Positions 1-6,945 are shown, numbered from the stretch's first letter. The stretch is DNA of 9,044 bases from Kiritimatiellia bacterium (GCA_017476965.1 JAFUXX010000191.1:1-9044); one strand, 5' to 3'. The notes: generated from the sequence alone by a model not told the origin. Program-made: numbers and translations.

Positions 1-3000
1 CCGGACCCGCTGCCCGGGCTCGCGGCGGATACGTGCCTCTCGATGGCACGGGCGTCGGTGACCGGGATGCGGTTGGCCGGGTGCAGGCCGATCTGGAGCG
101 CGTCGCCCTCGAGCGTCTTCTCGCCGGTCTGCGCCGCGTGGACGTCGTCCCGCACGCGCACGGCGAGGTAGAGCGAGCCCTCGTCCCACGCGAGCTGCGC
201 GACGCCGGAGAGGTTCTCGGGCGTCCAGGCGTAGCCGCCCGCGGAGGCGATCTGGTTGCCGCACAGGAGCGGCAGCGGCTCGGCGAAGTCCCAGTCGGAG
301 AGGTCGCCGTCGACCGTCTTGGGCGCGGCGGTCCGGTGGGCCTCGGCGGCCCAGTCGGAGCCGTCGCGGACGGTGAGGCGCACGTGGTCGCAGAGCGCGG
401 CGCCGTCCTTGCCCCTGGCGACGGGCTGCACCTGGACTGCGGTTTCGCCGGGCTTCGTCCCGAGCACCTTCACCATGTATTGCCACGAGCCGGCGCTGTC
501 CTTCGGCGCGCAGAAGACGTCCGGAATGTAGAGGTCGCGGTGGCCGCCGTCCGCGCGGAAGAGCGAGAGGTTCGAGCCCGCGTACATGTCCTCGGTGCGC
601 ACCCACGCGGTGTACAGCAGCTCGCGGCCGGGGGCGGGGTTCGGAACCTTCTGGAGGCACTGCACGTAGCCCTCCGCGTGGTCGAGCGAGAGCGCACGGC
701 CCTCCTCGCCGGGGCGGCCGCCGGGGAGGTCGACGACGCGCCCGCCGCCGTTCCAGCCCTCCTTGCCGCGCTCGAACGAGCCGTTCGCGAGCAGGTTGCC
801 GAGCGTGGCGGGGTCCACGGTGTCCACGGCAAAGGCGCGCCGGAGCGTGTCGCCCGAGGCGCCGGCCTTCCAGGCGAGCCGGACCTCGGCTTCGGCGGGA
901 CCGGCGGGAAGCGATGCGGGCGGAACGTCGACGACGAAGTGCCCGCTTGCGCCGGGCGCAAGCTCGAAGGGCTGCGTGCGGCCGCCGTCGCCGCCGCCGA
1001 TCGCGATGCTGAAGCCGCCCTTCACGGGGACGCGGAGCGGGTTGCGGACGGAAACGCGGAGCTGTGGGTCGGCTCCCTTGACGAAGCTGACGGACGGCTT
1101 GGGCGCGACCGGATCCTGTCCGTCGATCTCCAGCGCGCAGCGAATCGCAAGCGGGCCGAGCGGAAGTCCCTCGTAGAACGCGGGCATCGCGTCGGCCTTC
1201 ACGGTGACGACGTCCCGGCCGTCGGCGCTAAGCGTCGTCGCGTTGCCCTGGTGGTCGGTGCGGACGATCGTGGAGCCGGCGGGGGCGATCAGCTTGACCT
1301 CGACGGGCGCGGAGGACGGGTCGCCGTTCACGGAGCCGACGACCGCGAGCGCGGAGCCGTCGGGCTTCTCGAAGACGGCCACGCGCGCGCCGGGCTCGGC
1401 GTAGTAGACGCCGACGGGGCGGGCGTCGCCGAGCTTGGCGGACACCACCGCGAGCGTGGCGGCGACGGGCCGCGGCGTGTGGTCGTCGAGAAGATACTTC
1501 CAGTTGCCGGCGGGGTTCGCCTCGCCGCCGAAGTAGACGAGGCCATCGACGCCCGCGGCGAGCTGCTCGGGCCATGTGCGCATCACGTAGCGGCTCTGCA
1601 TCGCGCTGCGCTCGAGCGCCTCGCGCGCGGGCATCCCCCAGACGGAGAGGCCCGCGGCGGTCTCGTCGTTCCAGACGGACTTCACGCCGCCGCCCGCGGC
1701 GTCGGCGAGCGCCTCCCTGGCGCCCTCGTAGGAGCCGTAGTGGATCGGCAGCACGTCGATGCACTTGCCGACGCCCGCGGCGAGCAGGTCGAGGCGGAAA
1801 TTGCGCGGCCAGAGTCCGCCCGCGAGGATGGACCTGGCCTTCGGGTTCACCTTGCGCAGCTCCTCCGAGCCGATCTCGCAGAAGCGCTTGTAGTCGGCGA
1901 CGGGATCCCGGCTCTTGCCGCCCGGGACGATTTCGTTGAGCCACTCGATGCCGTAGACGCGCCGGCCGAACTTCCGCGCGATCGCGCGGGCGCTCTCGCG
2001 CCAGCCGGCCTCGTCGAAGGGATACGGCTCGAAGCCGGGCGAATGCACGTCCGGCGGCAGCACCCACTCGGGCGCGCCGGTGAGCATGAGCCATGGCTGC
2101 ACGCCGTGCTTCTCCATGCGGTCCATGCGCGCGGCGAGGCCGTCGAAGCGGTAGTCGCCGCGCTTCGGGACGAGACCGCCCCAGCCGACGAAGAGGCGGC
2201 AGACCGAGAGGCCGAGCCGCCCCGCGGCGGCGCACTCGTCCTCGGTATCGAGGTCGGTCGCCCCGAACGGCGGCTTCCGGCCGCCGAGCGCGGCCTTCAC
2301 GTCCGGGATCACGGCGAAGAACGCGTCCACCTGCGCTTCGCCGCAGCGCCCCTCCGCGAGGAAGCAGCCGAGGCGGCGGCCGACGACGGACGAAAGGTCG
2401 ACCTTCGCCGTCTGGCCCTCGGAGGGCATCGCGGCCTTCGCGACGCCGACCTCGTCGAGCCGCCCGTCGGCGTCGAGCGCGACGATCCGGATCGAGACCT
2501 CCGCGCCCGGCCGTGCGCCGGGACCGGCGACGAGGTCGAGCACGGGCTTCTCCCGGCCTGCGACGAAGAGGCCGCCCGGCACGGGCGCCACGAGGTCGAG
2601 GCCTTCCAGATGGCGGACGACCGGCGGCGCGCCGCATGTCTTCGTCCAGGGGAAGTCCTTGTCGTCGCCGCCGCGGAAGCGGACGTGGTAGAAGAGCGAG
2701 TTGTAGCGGAAGGCCTTCTTGAGCCTCTGCTTCGCGCGGACCGTCCCCTTGCCCGGCTTCACGGGCGTGAACGACCAGCCGAGCCCCTCGTAGCCGACGT
2801 GGCGCGCGCCCTTTTCGTAGACGCCGTCCGGGTTGTCGATCCACGGGCCGCAGGGAAACACGACGACATGGCACTTTTCGTTCCAGTATTCGGACGGGTC
2901 GAGGTAGTAGTCCGCGACGACCTCGAACGGCTCGCCTTCGCGGATGGCGTCGAGCGGCTCGTCGGTCCCGGGCTTGAAGCACCCGCGCGGCACGATCCAG

Positions 3001-3503
3001 CTCTTCTTGTAGGTGATGCCCTCCGGAGGCTTCCGGCGCGCCGCCGCGGCCTCCGCCGCCGCGCGCCGCTCCGCCGCCTCCCCGGGCGGCATCGACCACT
3101 CGATCTTCCCGCAGAAGAGCTTGTGCGTCGCCCGGTTCCAGTCGCCCTTCGGCGCTGTGAAGACGAGCGGCCCGAAGTGCCCGACGTTCTCCGACCACTT
3201 CGCCGTGAAGGCGTAGGTCTTCGTCTCGCCCTTCCGGAGCGCCTGCGGCGGGCGCCACTCGCCCGTGCCGAGCCAGCCGCCGTCCGGCTTGAACGTGTGC
3301 ATCGCGACCGAGACGTTCTCGTCGGGCCCGAGGTCGCGCTTGAGCGTGACCTTGACGTGGAAGCCGGAGCCGGGCGCGACCTTGTCGGGCGTCTCGACCT
3401 TGAGCCAGTCGTCCTCGTGGACGGCGGCGGCGGCGGGCAGCGCGATCGCGGCGAGCGCAAGCGCGGCGGAGCGCGCGAAGGCGCGGAGGGAGGCAGTCTT
3501 CAT
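1..3503 (-). CDS. Exported multidomain clan GH-A-like glycoside hydrolase, 3' end outside window
   Basis: The minus-strand frame from ATG (complement 3501-3503) stays open for 1167 codons to base 3 and leaves the window, so the protein is C-terminally incomplete. Residues 1-27 form a signal peptide (MKTASLRAFARS, then an Ala/Leu core ending PAAAA). Residues about 30-135, 165-285 and 295-400 look like beta-sandwich accessory domains; an Ala/Arg-rich linker lies at 141-158. Residues about 410-690 read as a (beta/alpha)8 barrel: CRLFVGWGG (435-443), QPWLMLTGAPEW (469-480), YGIEWLNE (517-524), DVLPIHYG (583-590), SVWNDE (609-614), GLVYFGG (654-660). By clan GH-A logic E524 is the likely acid/base and E614 the likely nucleophile. 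Residues about 903-1045 (NLLANGSFERG onward) resemble a CBM4/9-type sandwich. From 1060, DGDLSDW, LYLAVRVRDD and GDALQIGL resemble a CBM9/DOMON-like domain, cut by the edge. Substrate and GH family (GH39-, GH5- or GH42-like) are not assignable by eye. No clear Shine-Dalgarno precedes the ATG; the signal peptide supports this start. Probable role: secreted polysaccharide or oligosaccharide hydrolysis. Confidence 0.85.
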   Translation of the reverse strand, partial: MKTASLRAFARSAALALAAIALPAAAAVHEDDWLKVETPDKVAPGSGFHVKVTLKRDLGPDENVSVAMHTFKPDGGWLGTGEWRPPQALRKGETKTYAFTAKWSENVGHFGPLVFTAPKGDWNRATHKLFCGKIEWSMPPGEAAERRAAAEAAAARRKPPEGITYKKSWIVPRGCFKPGTDEPLDAIREGEPFEVVADYYLDPSEYWNEKCHVVVFPCGPWIDNPDGVYEKGARHVGYEGLGWSFTPVKPGKGTVRAKQRLKKAFRYNSLFYHVRFRGGDDKDFPWTKTCGAPPVVRHLEGLDLVAPVPGGLFVAGREKPVLDLVAGPGARPGAEVSIRIVALDADGRLDEVGVAKAAMPSEGQTAKVDLSSVVGRRLGCFLAEGRCGEAQVDAFFAVIPDVKAALGGRKPPFGATDLDTEDECAAAGRLGLSVCRLFVGWGGLVPKRGDYRFDGLAARMDRMEKHGVQPWLMLTGAPEWVLPPDVHSPGFEPYPFDEAGWRESARAIARKFGRRVYGIEWLNEIVPGGKSRDPVADYKRFCEIGSEELRKVNPKARSILAGGLWPRNFRLDLLAAGVGKCIDVLPIHYGSYEGAREALADAAGGGVKSVWNDETAAGLSVWGMPAREALERSAMQSRYVMRTWPEQLAAGVDGLVYFGGEANPAGNWKYLLDDHTPRPVAATLAVVSAKLGDARPVGVYYAEPGARVAVFEKPDGSALAVVGSVNGDPSSAPVEVKLIAPAGSTIVRTDHQGNATTLSADGRDVVTVKADAMPAFYEGLPLGPLAIRCALEIDGQDPVAPKPSVSFVKGADPQLRVSVRNPLRVPVKGGFSIAIGGGDGGRTQPFELAPGASGHFVVDVPPASLPAGPAEAEVRLAWKAGASGDTLRRAFAVDTVDPATLGNLLANGSFERGKEGWNGGGRVVDLPGGRPGEEGRALSLDHAEGYVQCLQKVPNPAPGRELLYTAWVRTEDMYAGSNLSLFRADGGHRDLYIPDVFCAPKDSAGSWQYMVKVLGTKPGETAVQVQPVARGKDGAALCDHVRLTVRDGSDWAAEAHRTAAPKTVDGDLSDWDFAEPLPLLCGNQIASAGGYAWTPENLSGVAQLAWDEGSLYLAVRVRDDVHAAQTGEKTLEGDALQIGLHPANRIPVTDARAIERHVSAASPGSGS

Positions 3504-3512
3504 GGAGTTTCT

Positions 3513-3526
3513 GTCAACCGATTGAC
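3513..3526 (-). promoter_or_regulatory. Near-palindromic shared element, copy 1 (candidate LacI-type operator)
   Basis: Plus-strand GTCAACCGATTGAC is a 14-bp dyad with a single mismatched pair. Read toward the hydrolase gene it is GTCAATCGGTTGAC, ending 9 nt before the ATG. The core AATCGGTT fits AANCGNTT, a pattern seen in many LacI-family operators. The same 15 bases, AAGTCAATCGGTTGA, occur before the divergent gene. At the RNA level it could form a 5-bp stem with a UCGG loop, so a leader-RNA role is an alternative. Similarity between the copies is seen directly; function is inferred. Confidence 0.5.
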
Positions 3527-3581
3527 TTTGGTTTCCGGAAAAGGGGGGCGGGGCGGTCCGCATCCGTTCCCCGCAACGCGA

Positions 3582-3611
3582 ATTCTAGCAGAAACACCTC
3601 CGCTGCGCCAA
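3582..3611 (-). promoter_or_regulatory. Candidate sigma70-type promoter for the glycoside hydrolase gene
   Basis: On the minus strand, TTGGCG (complement 3606-3611) and TAGAAT (complement 3582-3587) are separated by 18 bp. The -10 matches the consensus at five of six positions, the -35 at four of six. Transcription would begin near 3575, giving a leader of about 70 nt that contains the palindromic element at 3513-3526. This is consensus matching only. Confidence 0.4.
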
Positions 3612-3636
3612 TCCAGGACCCGCGTCGCCACCCCCC

Positions 3637-3666
3637 TTGACACCACGGCGCCGCCTGCGCTACCTT
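3637..3666 (+). promoter_or_regulatory. Candidate sigma70-type promoter for the DUF2341/LamG gene
   Basis: A perfect TTGACA (3637-3642) is followed after 18 bp by TACCTT (3661-3666), which keeps the first two bases and the last base of the -10 consensus. Transcription would start near 3673, about 60 nt before the start codon, with the shared element at 3708-3721 inside the leader. The layout mirrors the opposite gene. The -10 match is weak. Confidence 0.35.
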
Positions 3667-3707
3667 GAAAGCGGCAAAAGTCATGCATTGTGTGTGGTGT
3701 TTGCCAA

Positions 3708-3721
3708 GTCAATCGGTTGAT
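3708..3721 (+). promoter_or_regulatory. Near-palindromic shared element, copy 2 (candidate LacI-type operator)
   Basis: GTCAATCGGTTGAT has the same core and the same orientation relative to its gene as the copy before the divergent hydrolase. It is preceded by CCAA, as in the other copy (CCAAA). The core ends 14 nt before the ATG at 3735 and sits just upstream of the ribosome binding site. Its placement inside the probable leader suggests roadblock repression or control of translation initiation, but the sequence does not decide between these. Confidence 0.5.
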
Positions 3722-3723
3722 TC

Positions 3724-3729
3724 AAGGAG
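3724..3729 (+). promoter_or_regulatory. Ribosome binding site of the DUF2341/LamG gene
   Basis: AAGGAG lies 5 nt before ATG 3735. It decides the start in favour of 3735 over the in-frame GTG at 3690, which would add 15 residues ahead of the signal peptide and would place the shared operator-like element inside the coding region. Confidence 0.75.
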
Positions 3730-3734
3730 TTTCA

Positions 3735-6506
3735 ATGAAACGGCCCCTCCATTGCCTCGCCGCCGCCGCGGTTCTCTGCGCCCTCGCGCCCGCCGCGCGC
3801 GCAGAAGCGCTCGACACGACCCCGTTCACGTGCAAGATTCCCGTCACGGTGTCCGGCTACGCGGGCTCGACGGAACTCGCCGATTTCCCGGTCCTCGTCG
3901 CGCTCGCGGCGGATTCGCCGACGGGCTTCGACTACGCCGACTGCGCTTCCGACGGCTCGGACCTGCGCTTCGCGGACGCGACGGGCGCGCTGCTTTCGCA
4001 CGAGATCGAGACGTGGGACACGAACGGAACGTCCTACGTCTGGGTCAAGGTGCCGTCCCTCGTCGGCACGGCGACGACGTTTTCGGGCTACTACGGGACG
4101 AACGGCACCGCGGCGCTGCCGGCGGTCGCCGCGACCGACGTCTGGTCGCGCTACGCGGCCGTCTTCCACGGCGGCGCGACCATCGCGGATGCGACGGGCC
4201 ACGCGGCGTCGATCGCCCCGAACGGCGTCACGGCCGCCGCGATCGGCGGCATGGCCGGCGGCGTGATGACGAAGGGCGTCGCGACGGGCGTCACCTTCTC
4301 CAATCCGGTCACGTCCGGGGCGCTTTCGTCCATCGGCAGTTTCTCCTTTTCCGGCTGGTTCAGGAAGAGCGGCGGCACGACGTCCGTCGTCTTCTCGAAC
4401 AAGGGGAACGGCGAATGGAACGGCAACGGATTCGTCGCGCTGGTGGAGAGCGGAAACTACTTCTCCGTCGGCGTGGGCGTCAACGGTTCAGGCGGGCACC
4501 AGCCCACGTCCAACAACAACAAAGGCAAACTCGCCGTCGGCACCTGGGGTCACCTCGCCTTTTCCTACGACAAGTCCGCCACGTCGCTGGACTCGTATTT
4601 CAACGGCGACACAATCTACTCCACGTCTTCAGCGCGGAACATCCTCGACCCGGGCAAATCGGTCTGGGCGTTTGGCGGCTTCTTCGACGGAAACAAGAAC
4701 TGCTTCCAGGGCGACATGGACGAAGTGCGGGTCCTGAACGGTAGCGCGACGGCGGACTGGATCAAGGCGGAATACGATTCGGTCGCAGCGCCGGCCGCGT
4801 TCGCCGTCCCGGGCGGCGTCGTGGCGGTCGACCATTCCGCGCCCGTTCTCGGGACGCCGTCCCTCGCGCGCAACGCGAACGGCACGTTCACCGTCTCGGT
4901 CGAGGTGTCCGGGAACGCGCCCGCGTCGATCGTCTGCTCGGCCGGCGGCACCGACTTCGCGATGACGACCGCCGACGAGGAGCTTCCGGCGACCTACGCG
5001 GCCCTCGTCTCCGGCCTCGCGGCGGGCACCTGCACGGCGACCGTCCGCGCGGCGGCGGCGAGCGGGGCGGAGGTGTCCGCCGCCTGCCCGACGGCGTTCC
5101 ACGTCGGCGCGCTCGTCGCGACCGTCGTCGCGGACGCCGACGAAGGGACGCTGGCCCCCGGCACGTTCCGCATCGCTCGGGCCGACGCCGACGCGACGGG
5201 CCTCCCGGCGCTTTCGTTCGACGTCGCGTTCTCGGGCGAAGGCCTCGACGCCATCGTCGCGCCGACCGTCTCGACGCTCGCGATCCCCGCCGGCGAGGCG
5301 TACGTCGACCTCGCGATCACGCCGGCCTTCGCGCCGGCCGTCGATGCGGACGCGGACCTCGTGCTGACCGTTTCGGGCGACCTCGTCGGAGCCTCCTCGA
5401 CCGCGACGATGACCGTCGTCAACGCCTCGTTCGACCCGACGGTGCGCTACGTCGCCACGACGGGCGACGACGCGAACCACGGCGGCACTCCCGAGATGCC
5501 CAAGCTCACCATCGCGGCGGCAGTGGCCTCGCTGGAAGACGTCGCGCAGTCGACGCCGTGCACGATCCATGTCGCGCCGGGGCTGTATTCCATCTCCGCG
5601 CCGATCGTCCTCACGAACGCCGTTTCCGTCCTCGGCACCGCCGCCGATCCCTCGCGCACCGTCGTGTCGAACCGCGTTTCCGCAGGCTGGAACGCCAAGG
5701 ACCAGCGAGTCTTCCGGATCGACCATGCCGGAGCGGTGGTCGCGAATCTGACCATGCAGGCCGGCCAGGACTACGGCGACGGAGGCGACTTCAACATCGG
5801 CTCCGCCGGCGGCATGGTCTCGAACTGCGTCGTCGAGGCCGGCTACACGCGCGACAACGGCCGCGCCGGCGGCGCCTGGCTGGACGGCGGCACCGTGTCG
5901 CACACGGTCTTCCGCCGGAACCGGTCGAATTCGGCGTCCGGAAACTGGGCGGACAACCGTCCGGGCGTCCTCCAGCTCAACGGCTCGGCCAAAGCAGAGA
6001 ACTGCCTCTTCGCGGAAAACGACCAATCCGTGGCCGTCACGCTGATCAACCTTTCCGGCTCGTCCGTCATGCGCAACTGCACGATCGTCGATTCCGGGCT
6101 GTCCGTCACGAACGCCTACTGCAAGGCCTGGTCCGCCCTCAACATCGGCTCCGGCGCGACGGCGCAGAACGTCGTCGTCGCGGGCGTGACGAACACGGTC
6201 GACGGCGCGGCGGTCCTTCCGACGGGTTCCGTGGCCAAATTCGCCAACGGCGCTGTCGATGGCGATATTTCGGAATTGGCTTTCCCCGAGGGCACGGTCA
6301 TCGGCACGGCGGCGGCGTTCTTCAAGAATCCCGCGGCGGGCGACTGGCGCCCGCGCTCGGACGGCCCGCTCGCGAACGCCGGCGCGAACTACGCGCCGAT
6401 GGCGCTCTACGACCTCACGGGCGAGCAGAAGCGCCTGATCGGCCCGCGCGTCGACATCGGCTGCTACGAGGCCAACGCCGCGGGGACGGTCCTCGTCGTG
6501 AAATGA
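3735..6506 (+). CDS. Exported DUF2341 / LamG-like / Calx-beta-like / beta-helix protein
   Basis: This gene encodes 923 residues ending at TGA 6504-6506. Residues 1-23 are a signal peptide (MKRPLHCLAAAAVLCALAPAARA). Residues about 30-125 match the DUF2341 pattern (FPVLVAL, DLRFAD, LSHEIETWD, YVWVKVP, FSGYYG). Residues about 185-350 are a concanavalin-like LamG_3 fold (FSFSGWFR, GTWGHLAFSYD, GDMDEVRVLN). After an Ig-like stretch, residues about 458-565 resemble a Calx-beta domain (GTFRIAR, LAIPAGEAYVDLAITP). Residues about 570-880 look like a right-handed parallel beta-helix, beginning RYVATTGDDANHGG and TIHVAPGLY and closing with GPRVDIGCYE, a familiar end of such secreted proteins. There is no PEP-CTERM, LPXTG or transmembrane C-terminus. 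No catalytic site is evident, although beta-helix lyases cannot be excluded. Likely role: surface or secreted carbohydrate binding or adhesion, expressed with the divergent hydrolase. Domain calls are by eye. Confidence 0.88.
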   Translation: MKRPLHCLAAAAVLCALAPAARAEALDTTPFTCKIPVTVSGYAGSTELADFPVLVALAADSPTGFDYADCASDGSDLRFADATGALLSHEIETWDTNGTSYVWVKVPSLVGTATTFSGYYGTNGTAALPAVAATDVWSRYAAVFHGGATIADATGHAASIAPNGVTAAAIGGMAGGVMTKGVATGVTFSNPVTSGALSSIGSFSFSGWFRKSGGTTSVVFSNKGNGEWNGNGFVALVESGNYFSVGVGVNGSGGHQPTSNNNKGKLAVGTWGHLAFSYDKSATSLDSYFNGDTIYSTSSARNILDPGKSVWAFGGFFDGNKNCFQGDMDEVRVLNGSATADWIKAEYDSVAAPAAFAVPGGVVAVDHSAPVLGTPSLARNANGTFTVSVEVSGNAPASIVCSAGGTDFAMTTADEELPATYAALVSGLAAGTCTATVRAAAASGAEVSAACPTAFHVGALVATVVADADEGTLAPGTFRIARADADATGLPALSFDVAFSGEGLDAIVAPTVSTLAIPAGEAYVDLAITPAFAPAVDADADLVLTVSGDLVGASSTATMTVVNASFDPTVRYVATTGDDANHGGTPEMPKLTIAAAVASLEDVAQSTPCTIHVAPGLYSISAPIVLTNAVSVLGTAADPSRTVVSNRVSAGWNAKDQRVFRIDHAGAVVANLTMQAGQDYGDGGDFNIGSAGGMVSNCVVEAGYTRDNGRAGGAWLDGGTVSHTVFRRNRSNSASGNWADNRPGVLQLNGSAKAENCLFAENDQSVAVTLINLSGSSVMRNCTIVDSGLSVTNAYCKAWSALNIGSGATAQNVVVAGVTNTVDGAAVLPTGSVAKFANGAVDGDISELAFPEGTVIGTAAAFFKNPAAGDWRPRSDGPLANAGANYAPMALYDLTGEQKRLIGPRVDIGCYEANAAGTVLVVK

Positions 6507-6529
6507 GCCTCCCGCCCCCGTCCGCTTCC

Positions 6530-6766
6530 GTCGATGCAGACGAGCCGGCCCTTCTGCCTCGACAGGAAGAACTCCGGGTCATCGAGCTTGGCCAGATCCG
6601 CCGGCCTTTCCAGATCGAGGTGGAGGATGTCCGGAATCGTTTCCTTCAATTGAAGCGAAAGCGTCGTCTTTCCGCATTGCCTGGGGCCGAGAAGCGCGAC
6701 AGCCGGCGTTTCCGACAAGGCTTGGACAAGCGAAGGAAGAAGAGCTCTAGGAAGGGTGCTTTTCAT
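6530..6766 (-). pseudogene. Truncated AAA-type ATPase (DUF4143-associated family), N-terminal fragment
   Basis: Reading from ATG 6766, the first 79 residues match the start of the large family of ATP-binding proteins that carry a C-terminal DUF4143: a Walker A GPRQCGKTTLS (residues 27-37), then HLDLERPADLAKLDDPEFFLS, then GRLVCID (73-79). The family normally continues with the Walker B acid and a DEIQR-like stretch, and runs to about 400 residues. Here the match stops after D79 (near 6530); the frame adds unrelated residues and ends at 6464, inside the 3' end of the neighbouring gene on the other strand. Walker B, the sensor regions and DUF4143 are all absent, so it cannot be a working ATPase. 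No clear Shine-Dalgarno precedes the ATG. The missing part may lie elsewhere or have been deleted. Confidence 0.75.
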
Positions 6767-6770
6767 GACA

Positions 6771-6794
6771 AAATCGACATTTAATGTCGGATTT
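6771..6794. repeat. Imperfect dyad directly upstream of the ATPase fragment
   Basis: The arms AAATCGACATT and AATGTCGATTT (the right arm carries one extra G, at 6789 or 6790) surround a single central T. The perfect inner part is CGACATTTAATGTCG. It ends 4 nt before the ATPase start codon, so a bound protein would cover the ribosome binding region or promoter. A loop of one base makes a DNA operator more likely than an RNA hairpin. Confidence 0.5.
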
Positions 6795-6808
6795 GAACCG
6801 ATACCAGA

Positions 6809-6849
6809 AGCGCCATTTCATGTCAACCGATTTCTTTGGAGCGCCATTT
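6809..6849. repeat. 10-bp direct repeat flanking element copy 3
   Basis: AGCGCCATTT occurs at 6809-6818 and again at 6840-6849, 31 bp apart. A downstream GTCAA follows each copy at slightly different spacing. It could be a short local duplication or a footprint of a past insertion; no mobile-element sequence lies between the copies. Confidence 0.35.
6822..6838 (-). promoter_or_regulatory. Shared element, copy 3 (degenerate)
   Basis: The minus strand reads CCAAAGAAATCGGTTGAC here, against CCAAAGTCAATCGGTTGAC before the hydrolase gene. The right half and CG centre are kept; the left half-site has changed. It also embeds a perfect TTGACA (complement 6821-6826), followed 17 bp on by TGGTATCGG, a weak extended -10, so it could be the promoter of the truncated ATPase. 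A 10-bp direct repeat, AGCGCCATTT, flanks it (6809-6818 and 6840-6849). Confidence 0.35.
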
Positions 6850-6859
6850 GCGCACGTCA

Positions 6860-6871
6860 AATTTCGAAATT
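6860..6871. repeat. Perfect 12-bp palindrome
   Basis: AATTTCGAAATT is its own reverse complement and lies one base before the 10-bp tandem repeat array. It uses the same GAAATT words as the array, so it may be part of one regulatory or curved-DNA patch. Confidence 0.4.
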
Positions 6872-6872
6872 C

Positions 6873-6932
6873 AGCGAAAAATAGTGAAATTTGGTGAAAA
6901 ATAGTGAAATTTAGTGAAATTTAGCGAAATTT
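6873..6932. repeat. Six tandem 10-bp repeats, consensus AGTGAAATTT
   Basis: Six consecutive units are readable: AGCGAAAAAT, AGTGAAATTT, GGTGAAAAAT, AGTGAAATTT, AGTGAAATTT, AGCGAAATTT. The period of 10 is close to one helical turn, so the A/T tracts are phased and the DNA may be bent. Not being a multiple of three, the period argues against a coding repeat. The AT content stands out strongly against the GC-rich surroundings. Confidence 0.8.
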
Positions 6933-6945
6933 TGGAGAGAGAACC

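Noticed and set aside
33..3668. Plus-strand 1211-codon open frame as a real gene
   Set aside because: Its product is Arg/Ala/Val-rich without recognisable domains or a signal peptide, while the opposite strand gives a continuous 1167-codon product with a signal peptide, a barrel with catalytic motifs and CBM-like modules. Long antisense frames are common in GC-rich genes.
3690..3734. GTG 3690 as an upstream start for the exported-protein gene
   Set aside because: It lacks a ribosome binding site and would put 15 residues before a normal signal peptide. ATG 3735 has AAGGAG at ideal spacing.
4629..6026. Minus-strand 465-codon frame within the DUF2341/LamG gene
   Set aside because: Low-complexity Arg/Gly/Asp/Val-rich translation typical of an antisense shadow; the plus strand encodes clear domains.
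5558..6784. Plus-strand 408-codon frame crossing the 3' end of the exported-protein gene
   Set aside because: Arg-rich out-of-frame reading with no domain; its tail is merely the antisense of the ATPase fragment.
6809..6849. Target-site duplication of an insertion sequence
   Set aside because: The 10-bp direct repeats are only 21 bp apart with no transposase or terminal inverted repeats, so an insertion-sequence footprint cannot be supported.
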